64,000 nucleotides of DNA from Streptomyces canus. GTDB lineage: Bacteria; Actinomycetota; Actinomycetes; Streptomycetales; Streptomycetaceae. The stretch lies in contig NZ_KQ948659.1 of assembly GCF_001514145.1 (NCBI RefSeq), positions 241,454-305,453 on the forward strand, read 5' to 3'. Below the pieces are notes generated by a model. The model was not told the origin of the DNA. It was given only the letters and a program-made list of their open reading frames with translations, and made no database searches. Both the position numbers and the translations under genes were made by a program. The number at the start of each line of letters is the position of its first letter. Within the stretch, counting starts at the first letter, position 1. Of the stretch, positions 33,761-41,938 are shown one piece after another.

Positions 33761-34402
33761 ATGGCCGGCGCGATGCGCAAGATGGCGGTCTACCTCGGCC
33801 TCGTGGAGGACGATGGGTACGACGGCCGCGGTTTCGACCCCGACGACGACTTCGAACCGGAACTCGACCCGGAGCCCGAGCGGGACCGCCGACGGCATGA
33901 GCCGTCTCACCAGTCACATCAGGTACTTCAGCCCGAAAGGGATGAATCGGTCAGAGTCGTGCAGTCCTCGGTGCCGCGCGACTCGGTGCCCCGATCCAGT
34001 TCGCCGGCGGCGGAATCGGTGCGTCCCGCGCGCATCGCGCCCGTGGCATCCATCACACAAGAACGCGCAAGCCTGGAGAAGAACGCACCGGTGATCATGC
34101 CCAAGGTCGTGTCGGAACGAGAGCCTTACCGGATCACCACGCTTCACCCCCGGACCTACAACGAGGCCCGTACCATCGGGGAACACTTCCGTGAGGGCAC
34201 CCCGGTGATCATGAATTTGACTGAGATGGATGACACAGACGCCAAGCGACTTGTCGACTTTGCGGCCGGTTTGGTGTTTGGTCTTCACGGCAGCATCGAG
34301 CGGGTGACGCAGAAGGTGTTCCTGTTGTCGCCTGCTAACGTCGATGTCACGGCGGAGGACAAGGCCCGCATCGCAGAGGGCGGGTTCTTCAACCAGAGCT
34401 GA
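33761..34402 (+). CDS. sepF: FtsZ-ring membrane anchor SepF
   Basis: 213 aa from ATG 33761 (MAGAMRKMAVYLGLVED) with GGAGG upstream. The N-terminal amphipathic helix binds membrane. A long acidic, disordered linker (about residues 20-110) follows, then the SepF core: YRITTLHPRTYNEARTIGEH, FREGTPVIMNLTEMDD, AKRLVDFAAGLVFGL and VFLLSPANVDVTAED. In Actinobacteria, which lack FtsA, SepF ties FtsZ to the membrane. An in-frame opening to 33701 is ignored because the family start is at 33761. Confidence 0.96.
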   Translation: MAGAMRKMAVYLGLVEDDGYDGRGFDPDDDFEPELDPEPERDRRRHEPSHQSHQVLQPERDESVRVVQSSVPRDSVPRSSSPAAESVRPARIAPVASITQERASLEKNAPVIMPKVVSEREPYRITTLHPRTYNEARTIGEHFREGTPVIMNLTEMDDTDAKRLVDFAAGLVFGLHGSIERVTQKVFLLSPANVDVTAEDKARIAEGGFFNQS

Positions 34403-34452
34403 GAAGCACAACCGGAACGAAGTACGGAACAGGGGAGAGGGAAAGACAGACC

Positions 34453-34743
34453 ATGAGCGTGTTCGCGCAGGTGATCTACATCGCGCTGATGGTGTTCCTC
34501 ATCGTGCTCATCTTCCGGTTGGTCATGGACTACGTCTTCCAGTTCGCCCGCTCGTGGCAACCCGGCAAGGCGATGGTGGTCGTTCTGGAGGCCACCTACA
34601 CTGTCACCGATCCACCGTTGAAGCTTCTGCGGCGGTTCATCCCGCCGCTGCGTCTCGGGGGCGTGGCGCTCGACCTGTCCTTCTTCGTGCTGATGATCAT
34701 CGTCTACATCCTCATCTCCATCACGGGAAACCTGGCGAGGTGA
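34453..34743 (+). CDS. sepG: YggT-family membrane protein SepG/YlmG
   Basis: 96 aa with two membrane helices: IYIALMVFLIVLIFRLVMDYV near the N-terminus (slightly trimmed) and FFVLMIIVYILISI near the end. Between them is the YggT loop TDPPLKLLRRFIPPLRLG. In Streptomyces the protein at this position is known as SepG, which helps position FtsZ at sporulation septa and influences nucleoid shape. ATG 34453 is 50 nt after sepF. Confidence 0.93.
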   Translation: MSVFAQVIYIALMVFLIVLIFRLVMDYVFQFARSWQPGKAMVVVLEATYTVTDPPLKLLRRFIPPLRLGGVALDLSFFVLMIIVYILISITGNLAR

Positions 34744-34795
34744 CTGTGGACGATACGGTCTTGCCGACTGCCGATGACTACGTTGAGGTGAAGAG

Positions 34796-36001
34796 ATGCC
34801 GTTGACCCCCGAGGACGTGCGGAACAAGCAGTTCACGACCGTCCGCCTCCGAGAAGGCTATGACGAGGACGAGGTCGATGCCTTCCTCGACGAGGTCGAA
34901 GCCGAACTGACCCGCCTGCTGCGCGAGAACGAGGACCTGCGCGCCAAGCTGGCCGCGGCGACGCGTGCTGCTGCCCAGAACCAGCAGAACATGCGCAAGC
35001 CCCCGGAGCAGCAGGACCAGCAGCAGGGTGGCATGCCCGGACAGGGAATGCCGCAGCAGGGCATGCGTGGGCCAGGTCCCGGCGCTCCCGTACCCGCCGG
35101 CATATCCGGTCCGCCGCAGCAGCAGATGGGCGGCCCCATGGGTGGCCCGCCCCAGCTGCCGAGCGGTGCTCCGCAGCTGCCCGCCGGCCCCGGCGGTGGC
35201 CAGGGTGGCCCGCAGGGTCAGATGGGCCAGGGGCAGATGGGCCAGGGCCCCATGGGTCAGGGGCAGATGGGCCAGGGCCAGATGGGTCAGGGTCCGATGG
35301 GTCAGGGCCCCATGGGCGGTCAGCCGCCCATGCAGCAGCAGATGGGTGGCCCGATGGGCGGTCCCATGGGCGGCCCGATGGGTGGTCCCGGTCAGGGCCC
35401 CGGTGGCGACAGCGCCGCCCGTGTCCTCTCGCTGGCCCAGCAGACGGCCGACCAGGCGATCGCCGAGGCTCGTTCCGAGGCCAACAAGATCGTCGGCGAG
35501 GCTCGTTCGCGTGCCGAGGGTCTTGAGCGTGACGCCCGTGCCAAGGCGGACGCGCTGGAGCGGGACGCGCAGGAGAAGCACCGCGTCGCGATGGGCTCCC
35601 TGGAGTCCGCCCGCGCCACGCTGGAGCGCAAGGTCGAGGACCTGCGCGGCTTCGAGCGCGAGTACCGCACGCGTCTGAAGTCGTACCTCGAGTCGCAGCT
35701 GCGTCAGCTGGAGACCCAGGCCGACGACTCGCTGGCTCCGCCGCGCGCTCCGGCGACCGCGTCGCTGCCGCCGTCCCCGGCGCCTTCCATGGCTCCGGCC
35801 GGTGCGAGCGCGCCGTCGTACGGTGGCAACCAGGGCATGGGCGGCGGTCCTTCGCCGGCCGGCCCGTCCTACGGCGGCCAGCAGCAGATGTCGCCCGCGA
35901 TGACCCAGCCCATGGCGCCGGTACGGCCGCAGGGCCCCGGTCCGATGGGACAGGCTCCCTCGCCGATGCGCGGCTTCCTCATCGACGAGGACGACAACTG
36001 A
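34796..36001 (+). CDS. divIVA: Polar growth determinant DivIVA
   Basis: 401 aa from ATG 34796 with GAGGTGAAGAG upstream. The N-terminal DivIVA domain is MPLTPEDVRNKQFTTVRLR to LDEVEAELTRLL, including the membrane-binding tip and first coiled coil. Residues about 65-200 are a Gln/Met/Gly/Pro low-complexity spacer with seven GxMGQ units. A second long coiled coil (LAQQTADQAIAEARSEA to ESQLRQLE) and a disordered C-terminus ending LIDEDDN follow. In Streptomyces it is essential, marks hyphal tips and recruits wall synthesis; phosphorylation by AfsK is reported. A 17-bp terminator follows. Confidence 0.97.
   Translation: MPLTPEDVRNKQFTTVRLREGYDEDEVDAFLDEVEAELTRLLRENEDLRAKLAAATRAAAQNQQNMRKPPEQQDQQQGGMPGQGMPQQGMRGPGPGAPVPAGISGPPQQQMGGPMGGPPQLPSGAPQLPAGPGGGQGGPQGQMGQGQMGQGPMGQGQMGQGQMGQGPMGQGPMGGQPPMQQQMGGPMGGPMGGPMGGPGQGPGGDSAARVLSLAQQTADQAIAEARSEANKIVGEARSRAEGLERDARAKADALERDAQEKHRVAMGSLESARATLERKVEDLRGFEREYRTRLKSYLESQLRQLETQADDSLAPPRAPATASLPPSPAPSMAPAGASAPSYGGNQGMGGGPSPAGPSYGGQQQMSPAMTQPMAPVRPQGPGPMGQAPSPMRGFLIDEDDN
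35216..35320 (+). repeat. Seven 15-bp tandem units inside divIVA
   Basis: Seven in-frame 15-nt units encode G-[Q/P]-M-G-[Q/G] (residues 141-175). The near-identical codons make the array prone to gain or loss of units by slippage, so its length may differ between strains without breaking the frame. Confidence 0.85.
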
Positions 36002-36036
36002 CGGCCTCTAGTACGCCTGAGGCGTCGGCAGCGTTC

Positions 36037-36074
36037 AGGGCGAGGCCCCGGATTTCGATCCGGGGCCTCGCCCT
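36037..36074 (+). terminator. Intrinsic terminator after divIVA
   Basis: A perfect 17-bp stem (36037-36053 with 36058-36074) with a TTCG tetraloop is followed by further T residues. It lies 35 nt after the divIVA stop and closes the dcw cluster. Confidence 0.93.
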
Positions 36075-36109
36075 TTTACGCGGGTTGATCACAGTGACGC
36101 GGAGACGCG

Positions 36110-36143
36110 GAAGGCCCGGCCCCCTCCTGGGGACCGGGCCTTC
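36110..36143 (-). terminator. Terminator after ileS
   Basis: GAAGGCCCGG (36110-36119) pairs with CCGGGCCTTC (36134-36143), and the interior adds a CCCC/GGGG pairing around TCCT. It lies 10 nt beyond the ileS stop on the leftward strand. Confidence 0.85.
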
Positions 36144-36153
36144 GCTCTCGCGG

Positions 36154-39100
36154 TTACGCCTTGCGCAGGCGGAACGTCAGGGACAGGCCCTCGTCGGTGA
36201 ACGGGGTGCCGTAGGTGTCGTCCGCCTCACCCTGGGCGAAGTCCGTGGCAAGGACCTCGTCGGCGATCAGGGGCGTGTGCTCGGACAGGGCCGCGATCAC
36301 GGCGGGGTCCGTGGCCGTCCAGCGGAGCGTGATGCGGTCGGCCACGTCGAGGCCGCTGTTCTTGCGGGCCTCCTGGATCAGGCGGATCGCGTCACGGGCC
36401 AGGCCCGCCTGGCGGAGTTCCTCCGTGATCTCCAGGTCCAGTGCCACCGTCGCACCGGAGTCGGACGCCACCGACCAGCCCTCGCGCGGGGTCTCCGTGA
36501 TGATCACCTCATCGGGGGCGAGCGTGATCGTCTCGCCGTCGACCTCGACCGACGCCGTGCCCTCGCGCAGGGCGAGGGAGAGCGCGGCCGCGTCGGCGCC
36601 CGCGACGGCCTTGGCCACGTCCTGGACGCGCTTGCCGAAACGCTTGCCGAGGGCGCGGAAGTTGGCCTTGGCCGTGGTGTCGACGAGGCTGCCGCCGACC
36701 TCGCTGAGGGAGGCGAGCGCGCTCACGTTGAGCTCTTCCGTGATCTGCGCGTGCAGTTCAGTGTCGAGGGAGCCGAAGCCGGTGGCAGCGATGAGCGCCC
36801 GGGACAGTGGCTGGCGGGTCTTCACACCCGACTCCGCGCGCGTGGCACGGCCCAGCTCGACGAGCCGGCGCACCAGGACCATCTGCTTCGACAGCTCCGG
36901 GTCGATGGCGGAGAGGTCCGCCTCCGGCCAGGAGGTCAGGTGCACGGACTCCGGGACGCCGGGGGTGACCGGCACGACCAGGTCCTGCCAGACCCGCTCG
37001 GTGATGAACGGGGTCAGTGGGGCCATCAGCCTGGTGACCGTCTCGACGACCTCGTGCAGCGTGCGCAGCGCGGCCTTGTCGCCCTGCCAGAAGCGGCGCC
37101 GGGACCGGCGTACGTACCAGTTGGACAGGTCGTCGACGAACGCCGACAGGAGCTTGCCGGCGCGCTGGGTGTCGTACGACTCCAGGGACTGGGTCACCTG
37201 GTCGGTCAGCGCGTGCAGTTCGGACAGCAGCCAGCGGTCCAGGACCGGGCGGTCGGCCGGGGCCGGGTCCGCCTCGCTGGGCGCCCAGCCGGACGTACGG
37301 GCGTACAGGGCCTGGAAGGCCACCGTGTTCCAGTACGTCAGGAGGGTCTTGCGGACGACCTCCTGGATGGTGCCGTGGCCCACGCGACGGGCCGCCCACG
37401 GGGAGCCGCCGGCCGCCATGAACCAGCGCACCGCGTCCGCCCCGTGCCGGTCCATCAGGGGGATCGGCTCCAGGGTGTTGCCCAGGTGCTTGGACATCTT
37501 GCGGCCGTCCTCGGCGAGGATGTGACCGAGGCAGACGACGTTCTCGTACGAGGACTTGTCGAAGACCAGGGTGCCGACGGCCATCATCGTGTAGAACCAG
37601 CCGCGGGTCTGGTCGATGGCCTCGCTGATGAACTGGGCCGGGTAGCGGGACTCGAACAGCTCCTTGTTCTTGTACGGGTAGCCCCACTGCGCGAACGGCA
37701 TCGAACCCGAGTCGTACCAGGCGTCGATGACCTCCGGCACGCGCGTGGCCGTCTTCTGGCACTGGGGGCACGCGAAGGTGACCTCGTCGATGAACGGACG
37801 GTGCGGGTCGAGGCCGGAGTGGTCCGTGCCGGTCAGCTCGGTGAGCTCCGCGCGGGAGCCCACGACGGTGAGGTGGTCGTCCTCGCAGCGCCAGATCGGC
37901 AGCGGGGTGCCCCAGTAGCGGTTGCGGGACAGTGCCCAGTCGATGTTGTTGTTCAGCCAGTCGCCGTACCGGCCGTGCTTGACCGTCTCCGGGAACCAGT
38001 TGGTGTTCTCGTTCTCCTGGAGGAGGCGGTCCTTGATGGCCGTGGTGCGGATGTACCAGGACGGCTGCGCGTAGTAGAGGAGCGCGGTGTGGCAGCGCCA
38101 GCAGTGCGGGTAGCTGTGCTCGTACGGGACGTGCCGGAAGAGGAGGCCGCGCTGCTGGAGGTCCTCGGTGAGCTTTTCGTCCGCCTTCTTGAAGAAGACG
38201 CCGCCGACCAGGGGGACGTCCTCCTCGAACGTGCCGTCCCGGCGGACGGGGTTCACCACGGGCAGGCCGTAGGCGCGGCAGACCTTGAGGTCGTCCTCAC
38301 CGAACGCGGGGGACTGGTGGACCAGGCCCGTACCGTCCTCGGTCGTGACGTACTCGGCGTTGACCACGTAGTGGGCCGGCTCCGGGAACTCCACTAGCTC
38401 GAACGGACGTTGATAGGTCCAGCGCTCCATTTCGGCGCCCGTGAAGGTCTGGCCGGTGGTCTCCCAGCCCTCTCCGAGCGCCTTGGCGACGAGCGGTTCG
38501 GCGACGACGAGCTTCTCCTCGCCGTTGGTCGCGACGACGTAGGTGACCTCCGGGTGCGCGGCGACCGCCGTGTTGGAGACCAGGGTCCAGGGGGTCGTCG
38601 TCCAGACCAGGAGCGCGGCCTCACCGGCGAGCGGACCGGAGGTGAGCGGGAAACGGACGTACACGGAAGGGTCGACGATCGTCTCGTAGCCCTGCGCCAG
38701 CTCGTGGTCCGACAGGCCCGTCTCGTCGCGGGGGCACCAGGGGGCCACGCGGTAGTCCTGGACCAGCAGGCCCTTGTTGAAGATCTCCTTGAGCGACCAC
38801 CAGACGGACTCGATGTACTCCGGGTCCATGGTGCGGTAGGGGTCGTGGAGGTCGGTCCAGTAACCCATGCGGGTCGTGAGCGCCTCGAAGGCGTCGGTGT
38901 GGCGGGTCACGGACTCGCGGCACTTGGCGTTGAACTCGGCGATGCCGTACGCCTCGATGTCCTTCTTGCCGGTGAAGCCGAGCTCCTTCTCGACCGCCAG
39001 CTCCACCGGCAGGCCGTGACAGTCCCAGCCGGCCTTGCGGGCCACGTGGTAGCCGCGCATGGTGCGGAAGCGGGGGAAGACGTCCTTGAAGACGCGCGCC

Positions 39101-39291
39101 TCGATGTGGTGGGCGCCGGGCATGCCGTTGGCGGTGGGCGGGCCCTCGTAGAACACCCACTCGGGGCGGCCCTCGGACTGCTCCAGGGTCTTGGCGAAGA
39201 TCTTCTGCTCGTGCCAGAAGTCGAGCACCGCGTGCTCGAGCGCGGGCAGGTCGACCTGGGCGGGCACCTGGCGGTACGTCGGCGTTGTCAT
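36154..39291 (-). CDS. ileS: Isoleucyl-tRNA synthetase IleS
   Basis: 1045 aa class I synthetase. From ATG 39291 it begins MTTPTYRQVPAQVDLPALEH. The HIGH-type motif region is GPPTANGMPGAHHIEARVFK; the KMSKH motif appears as GRKMSKHLGN. The zinc/CP1 editing region includes WNTVAFQA further on, and tRNA-binding helices make up the C-terminus. Length and HHIEAR variant fit the longer actinobacterial/eukaryotic-like IleRS class. The long in-frame extension to 39738 is the untranslated T-box leader. Expression is controlled by that T-box. Confidence 0.97.
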   Translation of the reverse strand: MTTPTYRQVPAQVDLPALEHAVLDFWHEQKIFAKTLEQSEGRPEWVFYEGPPTANGMPGAHHIEARVFKDVFPRFRTMRGYHVARKAGWDCHGLPVELAVEKELGFTGKKDIEAYGIAEFNAKCRESVTRHTDAFEALTTRMGYWTDLHDPYRTMDPEYIESVWWSLKEIFNKGLLVQDYRVAPWCPRDETGLSDHELAQGYETIVDPSVYVRFPLTSGPLAGEAALLVWTTTPWTLVSNTAVAAHPEVTYVVATNGEEKLVVAEPLVAKALGEGWETTGQTFTGAEMERWTYQRPFELVEFPEPAHYVVNAEYVTTEDGTGLVHQSPAFGEDDLKVCRAYGLPVVNPVRRDGTFEEDVPLVGGVFFKKADEKLTEDLQQRGLLFRHVPYEHSYPHCWRCHTALLYYAQPSWYIRTTAIKDRLLQENENTNWFPETVKHGRYGDWLNNNIDWALSRNRYWGTPLPIWRCEDDHLTVVGSRAELTELTGTDHSGLDPHRPFIDEVTFACPQCQKTATRVPEVIDAWYDSGSMPFAQWGYPYKNKELFESRYPAQFISEAIDQTRGWFYTMMAVGTLVFDKSSYENVVCLGHILAEDGRKMSKHLGNTLEPIPLMDRHGADAVRWFMAAGGSPWAARRVGHGTIQEVVRKTLLTYWNTVAFQALYARTSGWAPSEADPAPADRPVLDRWLLSELHALTDQVTQSLESYDTQRAGKLLSAFVDDLSNWYVRRSRRRFWQGDKAALRTLHEVVETVTRLMAPLTPFITERVWQDLVVPVTPGVPESVHLTSWPEADLSAIDPELSKQMVLVRRLVELGRATRAESGVKTRQPLSRALIAATGFGSLDTELHAQITEELNVSALASLSEVGGSLVDTTAKANFRALGKRFGKRVQDVAKAVAGADAAALSLALREGTASVEVDGETITLAPDEVIITETPREGWSVASDSGATVALDLEITEELRQAGLARDAIRLIQEARKNSGLDVADRITLRWTATDPAVIAALSEHTPLIADEVLATDFAQGEADDTYGTPFTDEGLSLTFRLRKA

Positions 39292-39579
39292 CAGCGAGCT
39301 TCCTCCGGCGGACTTGCTGCCTTCCGTCCGGAGGGACGAGAGTCCGTGCGCCGGTTTCGGCGCGCTCCCGCGGTACCACCCTCCTTGGCCCGCCGACGCC
39401 TGGTGTGCGTCGGTGAGCCCCCTCATTGGGGTCGCGATGCCGGGTCTACTGGCCCTAGGGGGCTTTCTTCCGGCGGCTCCGGGGTGATCTTCACGTCGCG
39501 CTCGCCCCCGGGCTTCCACCGTCCCCGGGTCGCTCTGGGCTGCGTACGCCGCTACTCGTCCCCATCCACGCTTTTCGCT
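39292..39579 (-). promoter_or_regulatory. Isoleucine T-box riboswitch upstream of ileS
   Basis: On the minus strand, AGGGTGGTACCGCG at 39382-39369 is the T-box consensus that pairs with the uncharged tRNA acceptor end. An ATC triplet at 39488-39486 within GTGAAGATCACC is a plausible isoleucine specifier. The segment before the ileS ATG contains GGAGGAAGC (ribosome binding site) facing a complementary TCCCTCCGG-type stretch, so control is probably at translation initiation, as described for actinobacterial ileS T-boxes. TACACT (39591-39586) is the likely -10, placing the start near 39579. Confidence 0.93.
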
Positions 39580-39875
39580 CCGCCCAGTGTACGGCGCCCC
39601 GGGGACAGCGGCCGACCGGTTTTCCTCAGCCGGACTCGGAGGCCGCAGTGGGGCCCGGGGTGACCCGAATGGAGCGGCACGACTGTTCGGATTCCGGGAC
39701 GGACGGTCCGGCGGATTACCTGGCGGGGAGCTGGGCACAACGCATGCATGCTTCGCGCCTCGCGCGCGCGGGGCGGGCGAATCGAGCGGCGTGCCCCGTT
39801 GCCGCGGGACTCAAGTCGATTTATCGTCCCAGCACGATTCGCGAGCAAGATCACAATATGTGAAGGGGCCGCGGC
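39580..39875. other. Divergent promoter region between ileS leader and the H1-DksA gene
   Basis: This gap carries the -10 of the ileS leader (39591-39586, minus strand) and the promoter at 39799-39827 for the rightward gene. No gene or further convincing repeat is seen between about 39600 and 39790. Confidence 0.6.
39799..39827 (+). promoter_or_regulatory. Promoter of the H1-DksA fusion gene
   Basis: TTGCCG (39799-39804), 17 nt, TATCGT (39822-39827). The start point would be near 39834, leaving a 5' leader of about 42 nt that includes the AAGGGG ribosome binding site. Confidence 0.6.
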
Positions 39876-41252
39876 ATGGTGGCGAAGAAGACCGCCGTAC
39901 AGCAGTCGGCGTCGGGCCGGTCCACCCATGCCCGTGCCTCCGGCGGCGAGGCCAAGGGTGCCGCTGCCAAGGCCGTGAAGGCGGTCGGAGCGGCGGCGAA
40001 GAGCGTCGCGAGGAAGGCCGCCGTCAGGAGCACGCGCGCGGGTGGCGAGAAGGCCGTGGCGAAGAAGGCGGCACCCCGGAAGGCGAGCGGCGCGAAGGGC
40101 GCGGCGGCTCCCGGCGGGCGGACAGCCGTGAAGGAGGTCTCGGCCGGGAGACCCGCGCCCGAGGAGCCTGCCGACGAGGCGGCAGAGGTCACCAAGGGCG
40201 TCGGCAGGGCCTCGGTCACGAAGCGGACCTCGGCCACGAAGAAGACCGCGGCGCAGAAGGCTGCGGCCACGAAGAAGTCGGCCGCCAAGAAGGCCTCCGC
40301 CACGAAGAAGGCGGTCGCGAAGAAGGCGGCCACGAAGAAAGCGGTGACGAAGAAGGCGGTCGCGAAGAAGACCGCAGTGAAGGACACGGCTGCGGCCAAG
40401 CGCGCGGCGAAGGGCACACCCGTGACGAAAGCCGCGGGAAAGAAGACGGCCGTGAGGGGCACTGCGGTCGAGGAGAAGGCAGCCGCGGAGAAATCCGCAG
40501 CGAAGGACACGGCCGCGGCCAAAACCGCGGCCAAGAGCACGACCGCGACGAAGGCCGCGGACAAGGGCACCACCGCGGCCAAGGCCGCGGGAAAGAAGAC
40601 GGTCGCGAAAGACACCGCGGTCGAGGACAAGGCCGCCACGGAGGCCGGTGCCCCGCAGGGGGACGCCGGGCAGGGCACCTCCGGGAAGAACACCCTCAGC
40701 AAGAGGGCGGCCAGGAAAAGCACGGCCAAGAAGGCGGGCGCGGCCGAGGCCGCGAAGCAGACGGGAGCCACGACAGTGGTTGCGAAGAAGACTCCTGGCA
40801 CGGCCACGGCGGCAAAGACCGCCCTACCCAACGCGCGGGTCTCCGCGGTGGAGCCCGGCGAGCTCGCGGTGCGCCCGGGTGAGGACCCGTGGACGCCCGA
40901 AGAGGTCTCCGAGGCGCGCGCGGGGCTCACGGCCGAGGCCCTGCGGCTGCGTACCGAGATCACCACCTCGGAGGAGTCCCTCGTCGGGCTCATGAGGGAC
41001 TCCGGGGACGGCGCCGGCGACGACCAGGCCGACACCGGTACCAAGAACATCACGCGTGAGAGCGAGATGGCCCTGGCGGCCAACGCGCGCGAGATGCTCC
41101 TCCAGACCGAACGCGCCCTGGGGCGGCTCGACGCCGGCACCTACGGCCTGTGCGAGAACTGCGGCAACCCCATCGGCAAGGCGCGCATGCAGGCCTTCCC
41201 GCGCGCGACCCTGTGCGTGGAGTGCAAGCAGAAGCAGGAACGCCGGTACTGA
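39876..41252 (+). CDS. Histone H1-like / TraR-DksA fusion protein
   Basis: 458 aa from ATG 39876. Residues 1 to about 325 are almost entirely Lys, Ala, Thr, Val and Gly, built from AKK, KKAA, ATKKA and AAKT-type repeats like eukaryotic linker histone tails. The C-terminal about 120 residues are a DksA/TraR domain: TAEALRLRTEITTSEESL (helical hairpin), then YGLCENCGNPIGKARMQ and ATLCVECKQKQERR, giving a four-Cys zinc finger. From memory, a bifunctional histone-like DksA protein has been described in S. coelicolor at this position. It should bind DNA nonspecifically and may act on RNA polymerase. Confidence 0.9.
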   Translation: MVAKKTAVQQSASGRSTHARASGGEAKGAAAKAVKAVGAAAKSVARKAAVRSTRAGGEKAVAKKAAPRKASGAKGAAAPGGRTAVKEVSAGRPAPEEPADEAAEVTKGVGRASVTKRTSATKKTAAQKAAATKKSAAKKASATKKAVAKKAATKKAVTKKAVAKKTAVKDTAAAKRAAKGTPVTKAAGKKTAVRGTAVEEKAAAEKSAAKDTAAAKTAAKSTTATKAADKGTTAAKAAGKKTVAKDTAVEDKAATEAGAPQGDAGQGTSGKNTLSKRAARKSTAKKAGAAEAAKQTGATTVVAKKTPGTATAAKTALPNARVSAVEPGELAVRPGEDPWTPEEVSEARAGLTAEALRLRTEITTSEESLVGLMRDSGDGAGDDQADTGTKNITRESEMALAANAREMLLQTERALGRLDAGTYGLCENCGNPIGKARMQAFPRATLCVECKQKQERRY

Positions 41253-41313
41253 GGGTCCTTGGAGGCGTGTCGTACCCTCGTCCTCAGTCAGGTATCTAGG
41301 TCGAGGGACTCAC

Positions 41314-41889
41314 GTGACAGAGGCGGAGCGCATCATCGGTACGCCGGATTCCCCAGAGGCGGCGGGGGCGGAGCCGGAGCAGGACCAGACGGCGCGGCCC
41401 AGGGGCAGGCGCCGTATCGCCGTGCTGTTCACGGTGGCCGCCTTCGCGTACGCCCTCGACCTGGTCAGCAAGATGATCGTGGTCGCCAAGCTGGAGCACC
41501 ACGAGCCGATCGAGATCGTCGGGGACTGGCTGAGGTTCGAGGCGATCCGCAACGCGGGCGCGGCCTTCGGCTTCGGTGAGGCCTTCACCGTGATCTTCAC
41601 CGTGATCGCGGCGGCCGTGATCGTGGTCATCGCCCGGCTCGCGCGCAAGCTCTACAGCCTGCCCTGGGCGATCGCGCTCGGTCTGCTGCTCGGGGGCGCG
41701 TTCGGCAACCTCACCGACCGGATCTTCCGCTCCCCGGGCGTGTTCGAGGGCGCTGTCGTCGACTTCATCGCGCCCAAGCACTTCGCCGTCTTCAACCTCG
41801 CCGATTCGGCGATCGTGTGCGGCGGCATCCTGATCGTGCTGCTGTCGTTCAAGGGACTCGACCCCGACGGCACGGTCCACAAGGACTGA
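41314..41889 (+). CDS. lspA: Lipoprotein signal peptidase LspA
   Basis: 191 aa from GTG 41314 with GAGGGA 6 nt upstream. A soluble N-terminal tail of about 33 residues precedes four membrane helices. Family motifs: FEAIRNAGAAFGF (the NxGAAF box), ALGLLLGGAFGNLTDRIF (first catalytic Asp) and HFAVFNLADSAIVCGG (second catalytic Asp). It removes signal peptides from lipid-modified prolipoproteins. The C-terminus is short. rluD follows after 49 nt. Confidence 0.95.
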   Translation: MTEAERIIGTPDSPEAAGAEPEQDQTARPRGRRRIAVLFTVAAFAYALDLVSKMIVVAKLEHHEPIEIVGDWLRFEAIRNAGAAFGFGEAFTVIFTVIAAAVIVVIARLARKLYSLPWAIALGLLLGGAFGNLTDRIFRSPGVFEGAVVDFIAPKHFAVFNLADSAIVCGGILIVLLSFKGLDPDGTVHKD

Positions 41890-41938
41890 TCCACAGGCGC
41901 CGGTCGGGGCTGTCGGCGGTGTCCGGCATACTCGACGG

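Noticed and set aside
35216..35320. Tandem array that might suggest a CRISPR
   Set aside because: The units are contiguous, in frame and inside divIVA, without spacers.
39291..39738. N-terminal extension of IleS to 39738
   Set aside because: The extension is the T-box leader; its translation is Arg/Pro-rich and the known IleS start and ribosome binding site are at 39291.
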